Counted from the first letter of the stretch, positions 49,700 to 60,030 are shown. The stretch is 64,000 nucleotides of DNA from Maniola hyperantus (GCF_902806685.2 NC_048547.1:14953196-15017195), one strand, 5' to 3'. Numbers and translations are program-made. Notes: generated from the sequence alone by a model not told the origin.

Positions 49700-49975
49700 A
49701 TTTGCAAATCCTCGGAGGGATTTCGTTTTATCGGCCGATAAGATCACCTTAAACCGTCCCGAGGCCGTCCCTAAAATATTATTGTTTATTATTCATGAAC
49801 GTCCGCTTCCAACCTGGCCCCCCATCCCTCTCCCCTCCCCCCTTCATCTATCCCCTGCGTCTCTTCATCCCACCATTCCTTTGATATATCTGCCCGTACC
49901 CAGCGGATAGCCAATTTACTTTCGTCCTATCGATGTATTGAGATTAAAGTTTAATCTTGGGTCGATGCGGGTCGC
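49700..49975 (+). repeat. Diverged 270-bp repeat with pyrimidine tract (contiguous copy)
   Basis: Blocks: GGAGGGATTTCG and TTTTATCGGCCGATAAGATC; CTAAAATATTATTGTTTATT and ATTCATGA; a C/T-rich tract; then CGGATAGCCAATTTACTTTC and GAGATTAAAGTTTAATCTTG. The same blocks occur at 54060-54200 and 55385-55525 but are separated there by 1.2 kb. Confidence 0.5.
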
Positions 49976-50024
49976 TTAAATCAAGTTAACATTCTAGGGG
50001 TATAGCCAATAGAACTAAGGGCCT

Positions 50025-50345
50025 TAGGGTGCGTTTCTTCTGACGTGGGGCTGGGTGGGGTCGAGCGGAGCGGACCGTGAATTGGCCAACCACAGTGCTC
50101 CACTCTGCATCAGTGGAAACTATGTAAGTGGGGCGGAGCGGAGCTGAGCGGATTTTCAAATAAAATATATCAGAAACGTCCCCCAAATTCCTGAAAAACC
50201 GGCAACCAGAGACTATAGGTACCTATATTTACACTCCTCGGTGCCGGCAACGCATTGGCAGTGCCTCTGGTGCTGCAAATGCTCATAGATGGTGGTAACC
50301 ACTTAACATCAGGTGACCCGCCAGCTCGTTTGCTCGCTATTTTTA
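50025..50345. repeat. MITE M3 copy followed by a Jockey/CR1-like tail (+)
   Basis: 50025-50170: TTAGGGTGCGTTTCTTCTGA, GAGCGGAGCGGACCGTGAAT, TGGGGCGGAGCGGAGCTGAG. 50225-50345: GCCGGCAACGCATTGGCAGT, CTCTGGTGCTGCAAATGCTC, CTTAACATCAGGTGACCCGC, TTTGCTCGCTAT, then an A-rich tail. Confidence 0.65.
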
Positions 50346-50349
50346 TTTA

Positions 50350-50710
50350 AAAAAAAAGTTGAGCAAAAACATTTCGTGCGTAGATTGGATATCGTCATAG
50401 ATGCCTACAGAGATCGCTGATGGCAAGTAACTCTGGTTAGAGCCCACAAGTTATAATTGCAGGGTTGGAACTTCTTAATGCACCCTCCACAGCCTCACGG
50501 GCAGCTGACGCGATCTCTCGTAATTTTCCTTGCTCAAAACTTGCTCAAAGTTGTGCCCTGATCCTTATCGTTAGTGGGGAACTTTGTCTATGCGATTAAA
50601 CTTTTCATAACTAAGTAAAAGCGAGTATACTTACTTTTTCCCCCTTACTTTTAATGGAGAACGTTTTGCTGGAAATTTTATTGTACCATTTATAGAATGA
50701 ACCAAAAGCT
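50350..50710. other. Intergenic, nothing recognised
   Basis: No ORF or repeat partner. AAAACATTTCGTGCGTAGAT at 50366 resembles the non-LTR fragment around 33440 only over a few bases. Confidence 0.3.
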
Positions 50711-50714
50711 TAAT

Positions 50715-50935
50715 TTGCTATAATCCGCTGAAACAGGTCAAATCTGTATGGTGCAACATGCAGCATGCGATATGCACCACCTGCTCTCCCACTGCTAAAC
50801 ATGCAGGAAAAGCCAGCCACCAAGCAAGCAATACGCACCACCACCATGCAGCACACACAAGTCCCAAAACACACTCCGGACGGATTGTGGACTGTAAGGT
50901 GTACATCTCCTGAGGATGCTCCGGTGTCGTTCTAG
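50715..50935. repeat. Dispersed repeat, second copy of 12290-12430
   Basis: CAAATCTGTATGGTGCAACA, ACCTGCTCTCCCACTGC, GCAGGAAAAGCCAGCCACCA, CACCACCACCATGCAG. It continues past the region shared with 12.3 kb to CTGAGGATGCTCCGGTGTCG. Confidence 0.5.
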
Positions 50936-51001
50936 TCTAGGAAGAAACTCACAACGAACTCACTCATAATAATCTTAACAGGGTTCCAATTATTCACCAA
51001 C

Positions 51002-51075
51002 TAAACAGCTCGAACGTTAAACAGCTCGAACGTTAAACAGCTCGAACGTTAAACAGCTCGAACGTTAAACGCTAT
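51002..51075. repeat. 16-bp minisatellite (AAACAGCTCGAACGTT)n
   Basis: Four perfect copies, then a decayed end (CTATAAACGTATAAACG). The unit contains AACGTT. Confidence 0.9.
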
Positions 51076-51363
51076 AAACGTATAAACGTTATAAAGCTCA
51101 TACAGAAATTACATTTTTATGCAATTTTAAGTTCAGTGTAGGTATAGTTTGTTTGGGGCGCAATCGTCTCGTTTCCACGTTTTTCACAGTTCACGTTTAT
51201 ATTGGGAAACGGGATCAAGAGCTGTGAATATATTTGATAGAAAAGTGCTCGTTTTCAACTTGCAGTAAATACGGCTTTCATGCGTGATCAAAACTAAAGT
51301 GCTCGATGGATGAACTAAAATAAAAATGACCCGAGCGCACTTGTTGTTACACTTTGCGAGTCA

Positions 51364-51795
51364 CTTGTACCTATCTGTGTTTGCAGCCAACATCACTTGC
51401 ACCTGCGTGTTTGAAGCCAACATCAGTTGTACCTGTGTTTGTGGCCAACATCACTTGTACCTGTGTTTGTGGCCAACATCACTTGTACCTGTGTTTGCAG
51501 CCAACATCACTTGCACCTGCGTGTTTGAAGCCAACATCAGTTGTACCTGTGTTTGTGGCCAACATCACTTGTACCTGTGTTTGTGGCCAACATCACTTGT
51601 ACCTGTGTTTGCAGCCAACATCACTTGTATCAGTGTTTGTAGTCAACATCACTCGTACCTGTGTTTGTGGCCAACATCACTTGTACCTGTGTTTATGGCC
51701 AACATCACTTGTACCTGTGTTTGTGGCCAACATCACTTGTACCTGTGTTTGTGGTCAACATCACTTGTACGTGTTTGCGGCCAACATTTGTTGTA
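51364..51795. repeat. 28-bp minisatellite, about 15 copies
   Basis: Unit CAACATCACTTGTACCTGTG, TTTGTGGC. Variants (TTTGAAGCC, TTTGCAGCC) recur in blocks of five units, which shows a higher-order duplication near 51395 and 51507. All three frames stay open because 3 x 28 is a multiple of three; the 193- and 151-codon cysteine-rich frames are artefacts. Confidence 0.93.
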
Positions 51796-52119
51796 TTTTT
51801 CATCGCTGAGGGTCTGGTGTGATGGTGATGATAAAAAGAGTACCCAGTTTGTTTGGAGTTTGTTGCGAAGAAGACGAGTTTGTTGTGGGCTTCTTTTCAG
51901 ACCATAGGGCGCGTTCGGAACCCTCGTAGCTTAACTTGAAAATTCATGACTCACATCACTGACTTACTCATTGACACCTATTGTAGCTTGTTAATATTTA
52001 CGAAGCAATATTTTCACAAAGTTGAAAAATTACATTTAATCCCGCTTTTTGTTTAGATTTAGTGTTAAGAATTTGCTAAGGAGCGCGCGAGTGAGAACAC
52101 TCGCATTCCTGCGTGTAAG

Positions 52120-52375
52120 AAATGGAAAAACATGTAGGTACTTCAATTTTATTAATAGCAAACAATCGTTTGCTACGTTTCATGTAAAGCGAATTTTCAA
52201 ACTGACAAACATAAGTGTGAAAAATCCGAAATATTTTCGCTATTGATCTTGAGATCATAATTCCTAGTTAGTAACACACAATTATTGTAAGTACGAAAAT
52301 TGAAAAGAATCACTTTCCATGAAAATTCGCCTGTGACTAAAACTAATAATTTCACGGAATGAAAATGATTTAAAA
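52120..52375 (-). repeat. Dispersed repeat, inverse copy of 43550-43805
   Basis: On the minus strand it reads the same ordered blocks as the 43.6-kb copy (CCGTGAAATTATTAGTTTTA; GTCACAGGCGAATTTTCAT; GGAAAGTGATTCTTTTCAAT; CTCAAGATCAATAGCG). Confidence 0.65.
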
Positions 52376-52549
52376 TTAAGAATTATGACTATTTATATAA
52401 GTATGTACTTATTTTGTATTTGGTTTTGTTAAATATTTCTTAGACTCCATTTTATCAGTGGATATAATCTCGATACAATCTCCACAATATATCGACGCAA
52501 ATTGCTCCATTGTGTGTAATTGAGCTCAAACATGATATAGGCTTTGCGT

Positions 52550-52580
52550 GTTGCGTGTGTGTGTGTGTGCGTGCGTGTCG
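52550..52580. repeat. (GT)n microsatellite
   Basis: About 13 GT/GC dinucleotide units (GTGTGTGTGTGTGCGTGCGT). Confidence 0.85.
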
Positions 52581-52825
52581 TGACGAGGTCGTTACGACAC
52601 ACTGGCACGACGGGTAACGACGCAGGTAATGTTCCAAAGATTTCCATCACATTTAGCCTTATTAGGGGTTAATTGGCTGATGAGAGGTAAACAGTTTCAG
52701 GTCATTGAGTTAAATGTATGGAACGGCTGCTTCGAGCGAAGTCGTGTGCATTAGAGCTGTGAACATATTTTGTATGACACAATATCACGTCAGCAAAAAT
52801 TAGTTGCAGGAGTACATATTATATA

Positions 52826-52922
52826 GTACGCGACAGGTCGAGATGGCAATCGGGGTAGAGACGGCCCGCACACCCGCACAGTCGCTCATACCCCGATTGC
52901 CATCTTGAGCTGTCGCACACTA
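52826..52922. mobile_element. MITE M2, short complete copy
   Basis: TACGCGACAGGTCGAGATGG and CGATTGCCATCTTGAGCTGT, CGC are mirrored ends only about 97 bases apart, with ACCCGCACAG in the middle. It has lost most of the interior. Confidence 0.78.
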
Positions 52923-53004
52923 TAGAGTTCGTTATTTCAGATCGAGATTTAATAAAAATTATAGCCTTATGTTTGGCTGAAATTGCTGGCAAGTGATAGT
53001 TCCG

Positions 53005-53115
53005 CCTTAACGGTGAAGGAAAACATCGTGAGGAAACCTGCATGCCTGAGAGTTCTCCATAATGTTCTCAAAGGTGTGTGAAGTCTGCTAAATTCTTGTC
53101 AATCTGAGAGGAGCT
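53005..53115 (+). mobile_element. S1 SINE, middle fragment
   Basis: GCCTTAACGGTGAAGGAAAA, CATCGTGAGGAAACCTGCAT, GAGAGTTCTCCATAATGTTC, AAGGTGTGTGAAGTCTGC. Confidence 0.6.
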
Positions 53116-53337
53116 TGCTCAGAGAGAGCGTATACTCAGTAGTGGCACATGACTCATGACTGTTTAGATGATGTGTATCAGTATGACGTGTGTGTCTGTG
53201 TATGTGTGTAGTGAGGCCACGAGGCAGATGCGACGACGTACATAAGGAACGTGTTCAGCGATCATTGCGTCCATTACTTTGTATGTGATACGAAGGTTTG
53301 ATAACATATTGCAAATTACCAGAAGGGTGCCGCATAT

Positions 53338-53725
53338 GTGCTAAAAACCGACCAAGCGCGAGTCGGACTTGCGCATGAAGGGTTCCGTACCATCCATTTT
53401 AATATTATAAATGCAAAAGTGTGTCTGTCTGTCTGTCTGCTAGCCTTTCACGGCCCATCCGTTCAACCGATTTTGACGAAATTTGGTACAAGGATAGCTT
53501 GCATCCCGGGGAAGGACATACTTAGGCTATTTTTTATCCCGAAAAATTAAAGAGTTCCCACGGGATTCTTAAAGGCCCATCCGTTTAACCGATTTGAATG
53601 AAATTTGGTACAGAGGTAGCTTGCCTCCCGGATATAGGCAACTTTTCACAGGAAAATCAAACAGTTCCCACGGAAATTTTATATAACCTAAATCCACGCG
53701 GACGAAGTCGCGGGAGTCATCTAGT
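53338..53725 (+). mobile_element. Helitron-like H1 element in a family B start, with internal duplication
   Basis: 53345-53395 is a family B start (AAGCGCGAGTCGGACTTGCG, GAAGGGTTCCGTACC). 53398-53725 is H1 starting TAATATTATAAATGCAAAAG and ending CGCGGACGAAGTCGCGGGAG, TCATCTAG. The segment from GGCCCATCCGTT to the CCCACGG motif is present twice (53452-53568 and 53575-53680), so the copy is about 110 bases longer than its relatives. Confidence 0.65.
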
Positions 53726-54059
53726 TGCGATATAAAGAGGTTTCGTCAAACGGAGAGTAAAAGAAAACGATATAATTTTACTAAGTGGTTAGGAATAAGA
53801 CGAAAGTAGGAAGTGCAGTAAGTAAACGAAAAGAATAATTTGGCCTTAGTCCACCACGCTAGCCTTTAGAACACGCTTGCCTCGAAGAAGTATAAGTAAT
53901 TGTACATTATACAATTAGACATCCTTGCTTTTGAGATAGTATACGTTCGCCAAGGCCAAACAACTTAGCGGTTTGTGCTAGAAACGTTTTATGTTGATGT
54001 AGGCCTTTATCAATTTTATATTATCAATTTTCTCATAGGCAAGGGCAATTTATGAATTC

Positions 54060-54200
54060 ATGGAGGATTTTACGGGCGTTTTATCGCCCGATAAGTTCAT
54101 CATAAACAGTTTGCGAGGCACTTTCTAAAATATTGTTCTTTATTATTCATGAGCGGCGTTCACCTACCGATCCCCCCCCCCCCCCGACCCTCCTCACCTC
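54060..54200 (+). repeat. Left half of the diverged 270-bp repeat
   Basis: GGAGGATTTTACGGGCG, TTTTATCGCCCGATAAG, GCGAGGCACTTTCTAAAAT, TTATTATTCATGAGCG, then a run of 14 C. It corresponds to 49700-49830; the right half follows at 55385. Confidence 0.5.
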
Positions 54201-54399
54201 ACCCGACACCCTCCTAGAAAAGGAGTTGGTGGAAATTCACCTTTGCAAGCCTGACAGTTGTAGAGGCAGACTTAAATCTAAAGGTACTCGTACAAGCAGA
54301 GAATTCAAATGAAACCAGTGAGGGTGAGCCGATCGCTTATGATGGTGAGTGTTGACGTGAAGGATTTGACCTGCAGTACGCGGCCGAAAGTAATGCATA

Positions 54400-54850
54400 T
54401 CGACCTTTGTAAGGAGATAGCAAATTTGTAGAGCACTGTCTCTGACGTTGAGACCGACAAAACGTCACATAGGTATGAGTGACAGAGACAACGCTTTACA
54501 AAGCCGAAATGTCATTCTAATTACATTACAATGATGTACATTACTTTCGGCCGCGTACTGCAAGTGTTATGGCATTATAGATCCGAGACATGGTCGCTAA
54601 CTATGGGCCTCATAAGAAAGCTCAGAGTCACTCAGCGGGCGATGGAGAGAGTAATGCTTGAAGTTTCTCTACGTGATCAAATCAGAATTGAAGGGATCCG
54701 TAGGAGACCCAGAGTGACTGACATAGCTCAAAGGATTGCAAAGCTGAAATGGCAATGGGCAGGGCATATACTTAATTCAAAAAACTGACGTTGGAGTCTC
54801 AAAATACTAGAACAGTGACCTCGCACCGAAAAGCGCAGCGTTGAACCACC
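54400..54850 (+). pseudogene. Shared repeat followed by RTE-clade ORF2 C-terminal remnant
   Basis: 54400-54545 is the third copy of the repeat at 16180 and 20450. 54550-54790 encodes LWHYRSETWSLTMGLIRKLR, VTQRAMERVMLEVSLRDQIR and RRRPRVTDIAQRIAKLKWQW, AGHIL, the conserved tail of RTE-type reverse transcriptase proteins. An early stop after ILNSKN and later frame breaks (CGCACCGAAAAGCGCAGCGT) show it is dead. A 3' end follows at 54950-55020 (GACGTCCACTGCTGGACACA). Confidence 0.72.
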
Positions 54851-55384
54851 CCCAACCCTGCAAAAAATCTTTGAGCTCATTGAGCGTTTGTCAAGTAGCA
54901 GAGACAACGAAAGAATCTACGGCACTAATTATTTGGTACCTACATCATCATCATCAACCTACAGACGTCCACTGCTGGACACAGGCCTCTTGTAGGGACT
55001 TCCACACGCCTACTTACATATCTCACATTATTTTGTCATGTGACACTTATATGTATCAAGTACAGAGCACCACCTATAGACGCCTACTAGCCGGACAGGG
55101 ACATCCTATAGTTCATCAGACTTAGAATCAAAGTCAGCCCACGCCCGTTCGATACCCTCATTCCGCACATTGTCTTGATTACGTGACTTTTGAGTCCACC
55201 AATCACAACAAAGCATTCTCCCCTGTCCCCCGCTAACATTTTATGTTTTTATTTTCAAGCAGAGCTTTGTATATGCATAAACTCTTGAGGTTGGATTCTT
55301 TTATCAAGACACACGGCCAGTGCGTCAAGCCAAGTTCTATAATGATTTATCAAACACGGTGTATTTTCTGCCACTATCTCCCTG

Positions 55385-55525
55385 CCTGCCTCCCCCCTCT
55401 CCCCTCCCCTCCCCTCCCCACCCCTCCAGTCAGCTGCCCGCGATGTATCTATCGGATATCAATTTATTTCCATCCATCGGACATCACTGAGATAACGCAC
55501 TTAATTGAAAGTTGGGCGCTGACGT
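55385..55525 (+). repeat. Right half of the diverged 270-bp repeat
   Basis: A C/T-rich tract (CCCTCTCCCCTCCCCTCCCC) is followed by CGGATATCAATTTATTTCCA, CACTGAGATAACGCACTTAA and TTGAAAGTTGGGCG, similar in order to 49840-49975. Confidence 0.45.
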
Positions 55526-55594
55526 CGCACTATACCTACGATCTTCCACGAGCATTTCTACTACGCAATATGTTTATAACAAGTTTTTATTGTC

Positions 55595-55895
55595 AAACTA
55601 GACGATACCCGCAACTTCGTCCGCGTAGGTAACTATAGGTCTTTAAAAAGCCTGTGTCTGTCTATAGATGGAGGATATATCTGTAAATAAATGGTGCCTG
55701 CAACGTCTTCCAAGTGAATTTGTAGGGGTTTTAAATCCCATGGCAATAATGGATTTTCCGGGTTAAATAGTAGCCTATCTTAGTTCCCGAGATGCAAAAT
55801 ATCTCTGTAGGTAAAATCTATTTAACGAATGGGTCGTAAAAACTAGCAGACAGACAAACAGACCCACTTTCGCATTAATAATATTAGTATATGGA
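55595..55895 (-). mobile_element. Helitron-like H1 relative, reverse, with ~80-bp insert
   Basis: The plus strand begins CTAGACGATACCCGCAACTT, CGTCCGCG, and ends GACCCACTTTCGCATTAATA, ATATTAG. The block around 55640-55720 is absent from other copies. Confidence 0.6.
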
Positions 55896-55899
55896 TGTC

Positions 55900-57250
55900 T
55901 AATATTTTGTGGTTTGTCTGTGAGTATTAGAAATAAGATTTTAATATTTTGTTCCTGCCAACGCGACGTCTCACGTCAAGAGTTCTACCTAGATAATATT
56001 TTAATTTGATAACTTTTCCTGACTTTTAATAGAGAAATGCTAAGTAGCAGCGAAAAGTAGAGTAGGTCAAATGAAAGTCACACCCACCCCCAGAGACATG
56101 AATACATTTATCGATCTGGATTCTGGGCCTATTCCTGATTCAAAAGAGAAAACCAAAAATAATTTCGTCATAATTGACGTATTTTTCTGCGAACTCAAGT
56201 TTGATTGATGAAAATTTAGAATTAAAATGAAGGGTATTTTCCCCGAAGCCGGTGCAGAGTGATTCAATATAAGGAGCGTCGGCAGAAAGGAGGCATTGAG
56301 CTCGTTATAACGGAACTTTGCGTCGACGAGTACCTACTACCTACCTCTACCTACTACCAAAGATAATATATTAAACAAGTACAGATCGCTCACTCTGTAT
56401 TTAAAATTGTAACTAGTTCAAGACTATTACTAGATGGCGTCACTTGGTTCGTATGAAATATATTTTTTATGGATTTGACGAAATATCATATTTTACTTGT
56501 CTGGTTCATCAAATTTATTTATATTTAGTAACAAAATACAAAATTTTCACAACATCACCATCGGAAAAAGCTAATTCTTAATTTTAATTATTGACTCATT
56601 GAACTTTACGATATCCATAGCATTTTGCTTTGGATAGCTGAAGTAGTATTACAAAATTCCAGTAGATGGCGTAACAAAATGACTTGTTATTTGAAAATAA
56701 AATTATTATTTTTCCTTTGGATTGGTGACGGTTGAATTTGACGGTGTATTACAATTTTCTGAGTGCTTTTATTTCTTTTCCCTATTTCGTTTGTGAATTG
56801 TTTCTGCTATATGAACTCCGAAATTCTGCTAACCCGATTACTTGTGCTTGCTCCTGGATTTTTGATGATGCCAAACTGCTGACCTACGCTTGATACCGGA
56901 CCCTTTTATGATTGCCTGTGATTTTGGATTTCGTTTATTATTTGAGTAAAATTTGAGTTGGCTCTAAATAAAATTGAGTTTCATCAGCTGTTCGATAGAT
57001 GGCACTAAATAAATTCGATAACTCACATTTTAGCTTGCACAATAATGCCATCACACTATAAGGAGTTGACCTACAAGGTACCGGCGACTTAAAGGAGTTT
57101 TACGCAAGCTTTAAATGAATGTATGACGTTAGCGATCTTACTTGTATATATTATCTTTGCTACTACCTACGGTTCTCTACCGTGAAATCGCATTTGCGTT
57201 AACGTGAAAATGGTGGAACTAATTTTAATAAAATATTCTCTTTCTACAGT
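55900..57250. other. Intergenic, largely unique; possible retroelement remnant at 56680-57000
   Basis: No supported gene. AGTAGATGGCGT/GATAGATGGC occurs at 56431, 56663 and 56997. The 56740-56980 stretch has repeat-like character (GATGCCAAACTGCTGACCTA; GCTTGATACCGGACCC; AATAAAATTGAG), but no LTR pair, ORF or second copy is visible here. Confidence 0.3.
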
Positions 57251-57253
57251 TTT

Positions 57254-57314
57254 TAGGGTTCCGTACCTTAAAAGGAAAAACGGAACCCTTATAGGATCAC
57301 TTTGTTGTCTGTCA

Positions 57315-57377
<63 letters not shown>

Positions 57378-57735
57378 AAGAAACCTACAGGGTACTTCCC
57401 GTTGACCTAGAATCATGAAATTTGGCAGGTAGGTAAATCTTATAGCTGACATTTGGGGAAAAATCTGAAAACCGTGAATTTAGGGTTAGATCACACAAAA
57501 AAAAATTAAATTGTGGTCATGAACTAATAATTAGTATTTTCAACTTTCAAAGTGAGTGACTATATCAAGTGGGGTATCATATGAAAGGTCTTTACCTGTA
57601 CATTCTAAAACAGATTTTTATTTATTTTTATGAATCACAGTTTTTGAATTATCGTGCAAAATGTCTAAAAAATACGACTGTAGTACGGAACCCTCATTGC
57701 GCGAGCCTGACTCGCACTTGGCCGTTTTTTTTAAA
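57254..57735 (+). mobile_element. GGTTCCGTAC repeat, family A, full length (~480 bp)
   Basis: It begins AGGGTTCCGTACC, then AACCCTTATAGGATCACTTT, a (CTGT) run of about 17 units (57310-57376), CAAGAAACCTACAGGGTACT, TCTGAAAACCGTGAATTT and GTGGGGTATCATATGAAAGG. It ends GTACGGAACCCTCATTGCGC, GACTCGCACTTGGCCG. There is no ORF. Close same-orientation copies at 60822-61237 and 62166-62585, a 5' part at 63488-63735. Confidence 0.72.
57310..57378. repeat. (CTGT)n microsatellite within family A
   Basis: About 17 tetranucleotide units; the same position holds 4-6 units in sister copies, so it has expanded here. Confidence 0.92.
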
Positions 57736-57739
57736 ATCA

Positions 57740-58110
57740 AACACTTGTTTACTTATGTGACATATTAATCTAAGCGATGTATATTTTACTAAATTAAAAA
57801 CCTAATTAAAAACGCAACGAAAAATATTTCAAGTTATTGGTAAACCCTCATAATCCCTGAACATCACGAAACAAATATCATTTATTTGGCTGCCCTTAGC
57901 TTTTGTTTTACGGGTCAAAGAAAAACATTCGAGAACCTTTTTCTGTAGCGAGCGCAATCTGCGAGTCAAGTTACAACAGCAAGTATAAGCTAAGATATTG
58001 CTGACTTTCTTCTTTTCGGACGAATACTTGGTAGTTTGTTTGAAAGTAAATATTGCGGTACATGTCGGAGTTATTTCATAACATTGAAATGAAACATCTC
58101 AAACATTACG
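57740..58110. other. Intergenic, nothing recognised
   Basis: AT-rich, no ORF. Confidence 0.3.
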
Positions 58111-58121
58111 TAGGTAGGTAA

Positions 58122-58312
58122 TAGTGGGGAGCCCAAGATGCTAAATAGGGATTTACTCGAGCGTCGTGGGGACTCTCCCATTTCCTTAGGTCACGCTCAA
58201 ATTGTCAGATCAATGAAATGCACACTTTTCTGCATCTAATTAACTTACCTTGTCTTAATCTGACGCGCTCGAGTAAATCCCAAAATCCTCTGTTGGGCTC
58301 CCCTACCATAAC
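58122..58312. mobile_element. MITE (family M4) with ~45-bp imperfect TIRs
   Basis: Left: GTGGGGAGCCCAAGATGCTA, GGGATTTACTCGAGCGTC. Right, mirrored: GACGCGCTCGAGTAAATCCC and GTTGGGCTCCCCTACC. It is 190 bases, single copy here. Confidence 0.7.
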
Positions 58313-58447
58313 GTAAATTCGTAAAACAAATTCGCATTCCGCTTTTGTCTGCGTTCTTTAAATACGAGTAGCTTTTGAATTTGATTGCGGCTTTTAGCTT
58401 CACTGACATAATTAATATTAATAATTAATATGCAAAATATTAAAAAA

Positions 58448-58960
58448 CTAGCTGACGCCCGCGGCTTCGTCCGCGTGTTTTCTTAAAAACATTTAAGCGT
58501 ACGATTCTTTAACAGCGGAAGTTGGTAGGTAAATGTACCTAGGTACCTAATCTATACTAATATTACGGAGAGGTAAAGTTTGTAAGTTTGTTTGTAGGGG
58601 TAATCTCTGGAACAGCTGAACCGATGTTGAAAATTCTTTCACCAGTAGAAAGCTATATTATACTTGACTATATTTTATTTCAAAAAAATTAGAGATCCCT
58701 ACGAAAATTGTAATAAGCTAGTCTAAATATATAAAAGGAAAAGGTGACTGAATGACTGACTGACTGACTGACTGACTGACTGATCTATCAACGCACAGCT
58801 CAAACTACTGGACGGATCGAGCTGAAATTTGGCATGCAGATAGCTATTATGACGTAGGCGTCCGCTAAGAAAGGATTTTGGATAATTCAACCCCTAATGG
58901 GGTGAAATAGGGGTTTGAAATTTGTGTAGTCCACGCGGACGAAGTCGCGAGCATACGCTA
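58448..58960 (+). mobile_element. Three Helitron-like pieces end to end (H1 end -, H3 +, H2 +)
   Basis: 58448-58500: CTAGCTGACGCCCGCGGCTT (3' end of a reverse copy). 58555-58727: H3 from CTATACTAATATTACGGAGA to GTAATAAGCTAG. 58728-58960: H2 from TCTAAATATATAAAAGGAAA through a (GACT)n run to CACGCGGACGAAGTCGCGAG, CATACGCTAG. H2 begins one base after the CTAG of H3, so one inserted at the end of the other. Confidence 0.7.
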
Positions 58961-59012
58961 GTTAATTATAAAAGGAAGAGAGAAGTAAACATAAGAATAC
59001 TATACCTACGTC

Positions 59013-59210
59013 GTGTAATACATGGATGAGACTTCGAACGTGCTCTGACGGTATGTAATACATGGATGAGACTTCGAACGTGCTCTGACGGTATGTAATA
59101 CATGGATGAGACTTCGAACGTGCTCTGACGGTATGTAATACATGGATGAGACTTCGAACGTGCTCTGACGGTATGTAATACATGGATGAGACTTCGAACG
59201 TGCTCTGAAA
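59013..59210. repeat. 40-bp minisatellite, about 5 copies
   Basis: Unit GTAATACATGGATGAGACTT, CGAACGTGCTCTGACGGTAT with almost no variation. Minus-strand frames of 71-103 codons are artefacts of the array. Confidence 0.93.
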
Positions 59211-59214
59211 CTAT

Positions 59215-59555
59215 GGAATCGGAGAAACATAGTGAAATCGCGCTCTGTTCCGAATGATTGAAAATTGGCAACGGCACAAAAGGTGGATAACCGAACAGAC
59301 GTTAGGTTCCTAACTCACTGAAATGATAGCGGCGAGCGGTTTCAGTTTAGTTTCAAAGTGTGTTTTAAACTTTATCTCCATTAATAAAATACAAAGTGTC
59401 GCTTGAATGACTGTAAACTGGAAAGAGTAGTGCGGTCACCACGGTCGCTGCAGTGGCGCCACCAGCGGTCTTGCCTTCGGTCAAAGCAGCGCTCTTTTTT
59501 GTTTTCTCTTTCTGCTAAAGGGGTTTGAATATTTTCTATAGAGCATGGCCTACCT
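59215..59555. other. Unique stretch, no supported gene
   Basis: Moderately GC-rich at 59425-59500 (GGTCGCTGCAGTGGCGCCAC). No ORF that I can support. Confidence 0.3.
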
Positions 59556-59557
59556 GG

Positions 59558-59702
59558 TAGTCCCCCATTTATATTTTTTTCTAAAATAGCGGCCACGCAT
59601 AAAATCTGTATTAATCAATAGCTGGCGTCACAAACTAATGCATGAGACAAAACCTTCCAAAGTGTCACGATTCCGAAATATAAGCTACCAAATTTATTAG
59701 CT
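59558..59702. repeat. Dispersed repeat, second copy of 2478-2625
   Basis: TATATTTTTTTCTAAAATAG, CAATAGCTGGCGTCAC, GAGACAAAACCTTCCAAAGT, ATATAAGCTACC, in the same order as in the NKAP intron. Confidence 0.55.
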
Positions 59703-59814
59703 GGTGGCTAGACTCGGCTTGACTGTTGTACTGATGAATGACGGTAGGCCAAAATCTTCAGTGCCCTTTATTTCTTCTTCTACTTCTTCAGGTCAGGAAT
59801 CTATAACGTAGATT

Positions 59815-60030
59815 GTAAACTGAACTGAACCGGGCACAACGGCGACGACGTGGCGGGCGGCCGCCGGCGCGGCAGTGACGGCGCATCTTCGCCGACACTC
59901 TAGCAGCTAGCTATAGACGCGGCCGACCGCTGCTATTTCAGTGAGTTCAGGGCCTAATCGGCAAACGGTTACATTTGTCTGCGGCAGGATCATTTATCAC
60001 TGCGATACCATTTCACGCCTGTCTGCCGAC
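59815..60030. promoter_or_regulatory. CpG-rich unique island, possible promoter
   Basis: GACGACGTGGCGGGCGGCCG, CCGGCGCGGCAGTGACGGCG and TATAGACGCGGCCGACC occur in an otherwise AT-rich region, followed by TCAGTGAGTTCAG. It may be a promoter or a 5' UTR with a donor-like GTGAGT; no coding exon follows in the window. Confidence 0.35.

Noticed and set aside
51326..51907. Cysteine-rich secreted protein of 193 residues
   Set aside because: A 28-bp tandem array read through three frames; the protein repeat is only a by-product.
58962..59277. Three overlapping minus-strand frames of 71-103 codons
   Set aside because: A 40-bp minisatellite with no stop in any minus frame; not coding.
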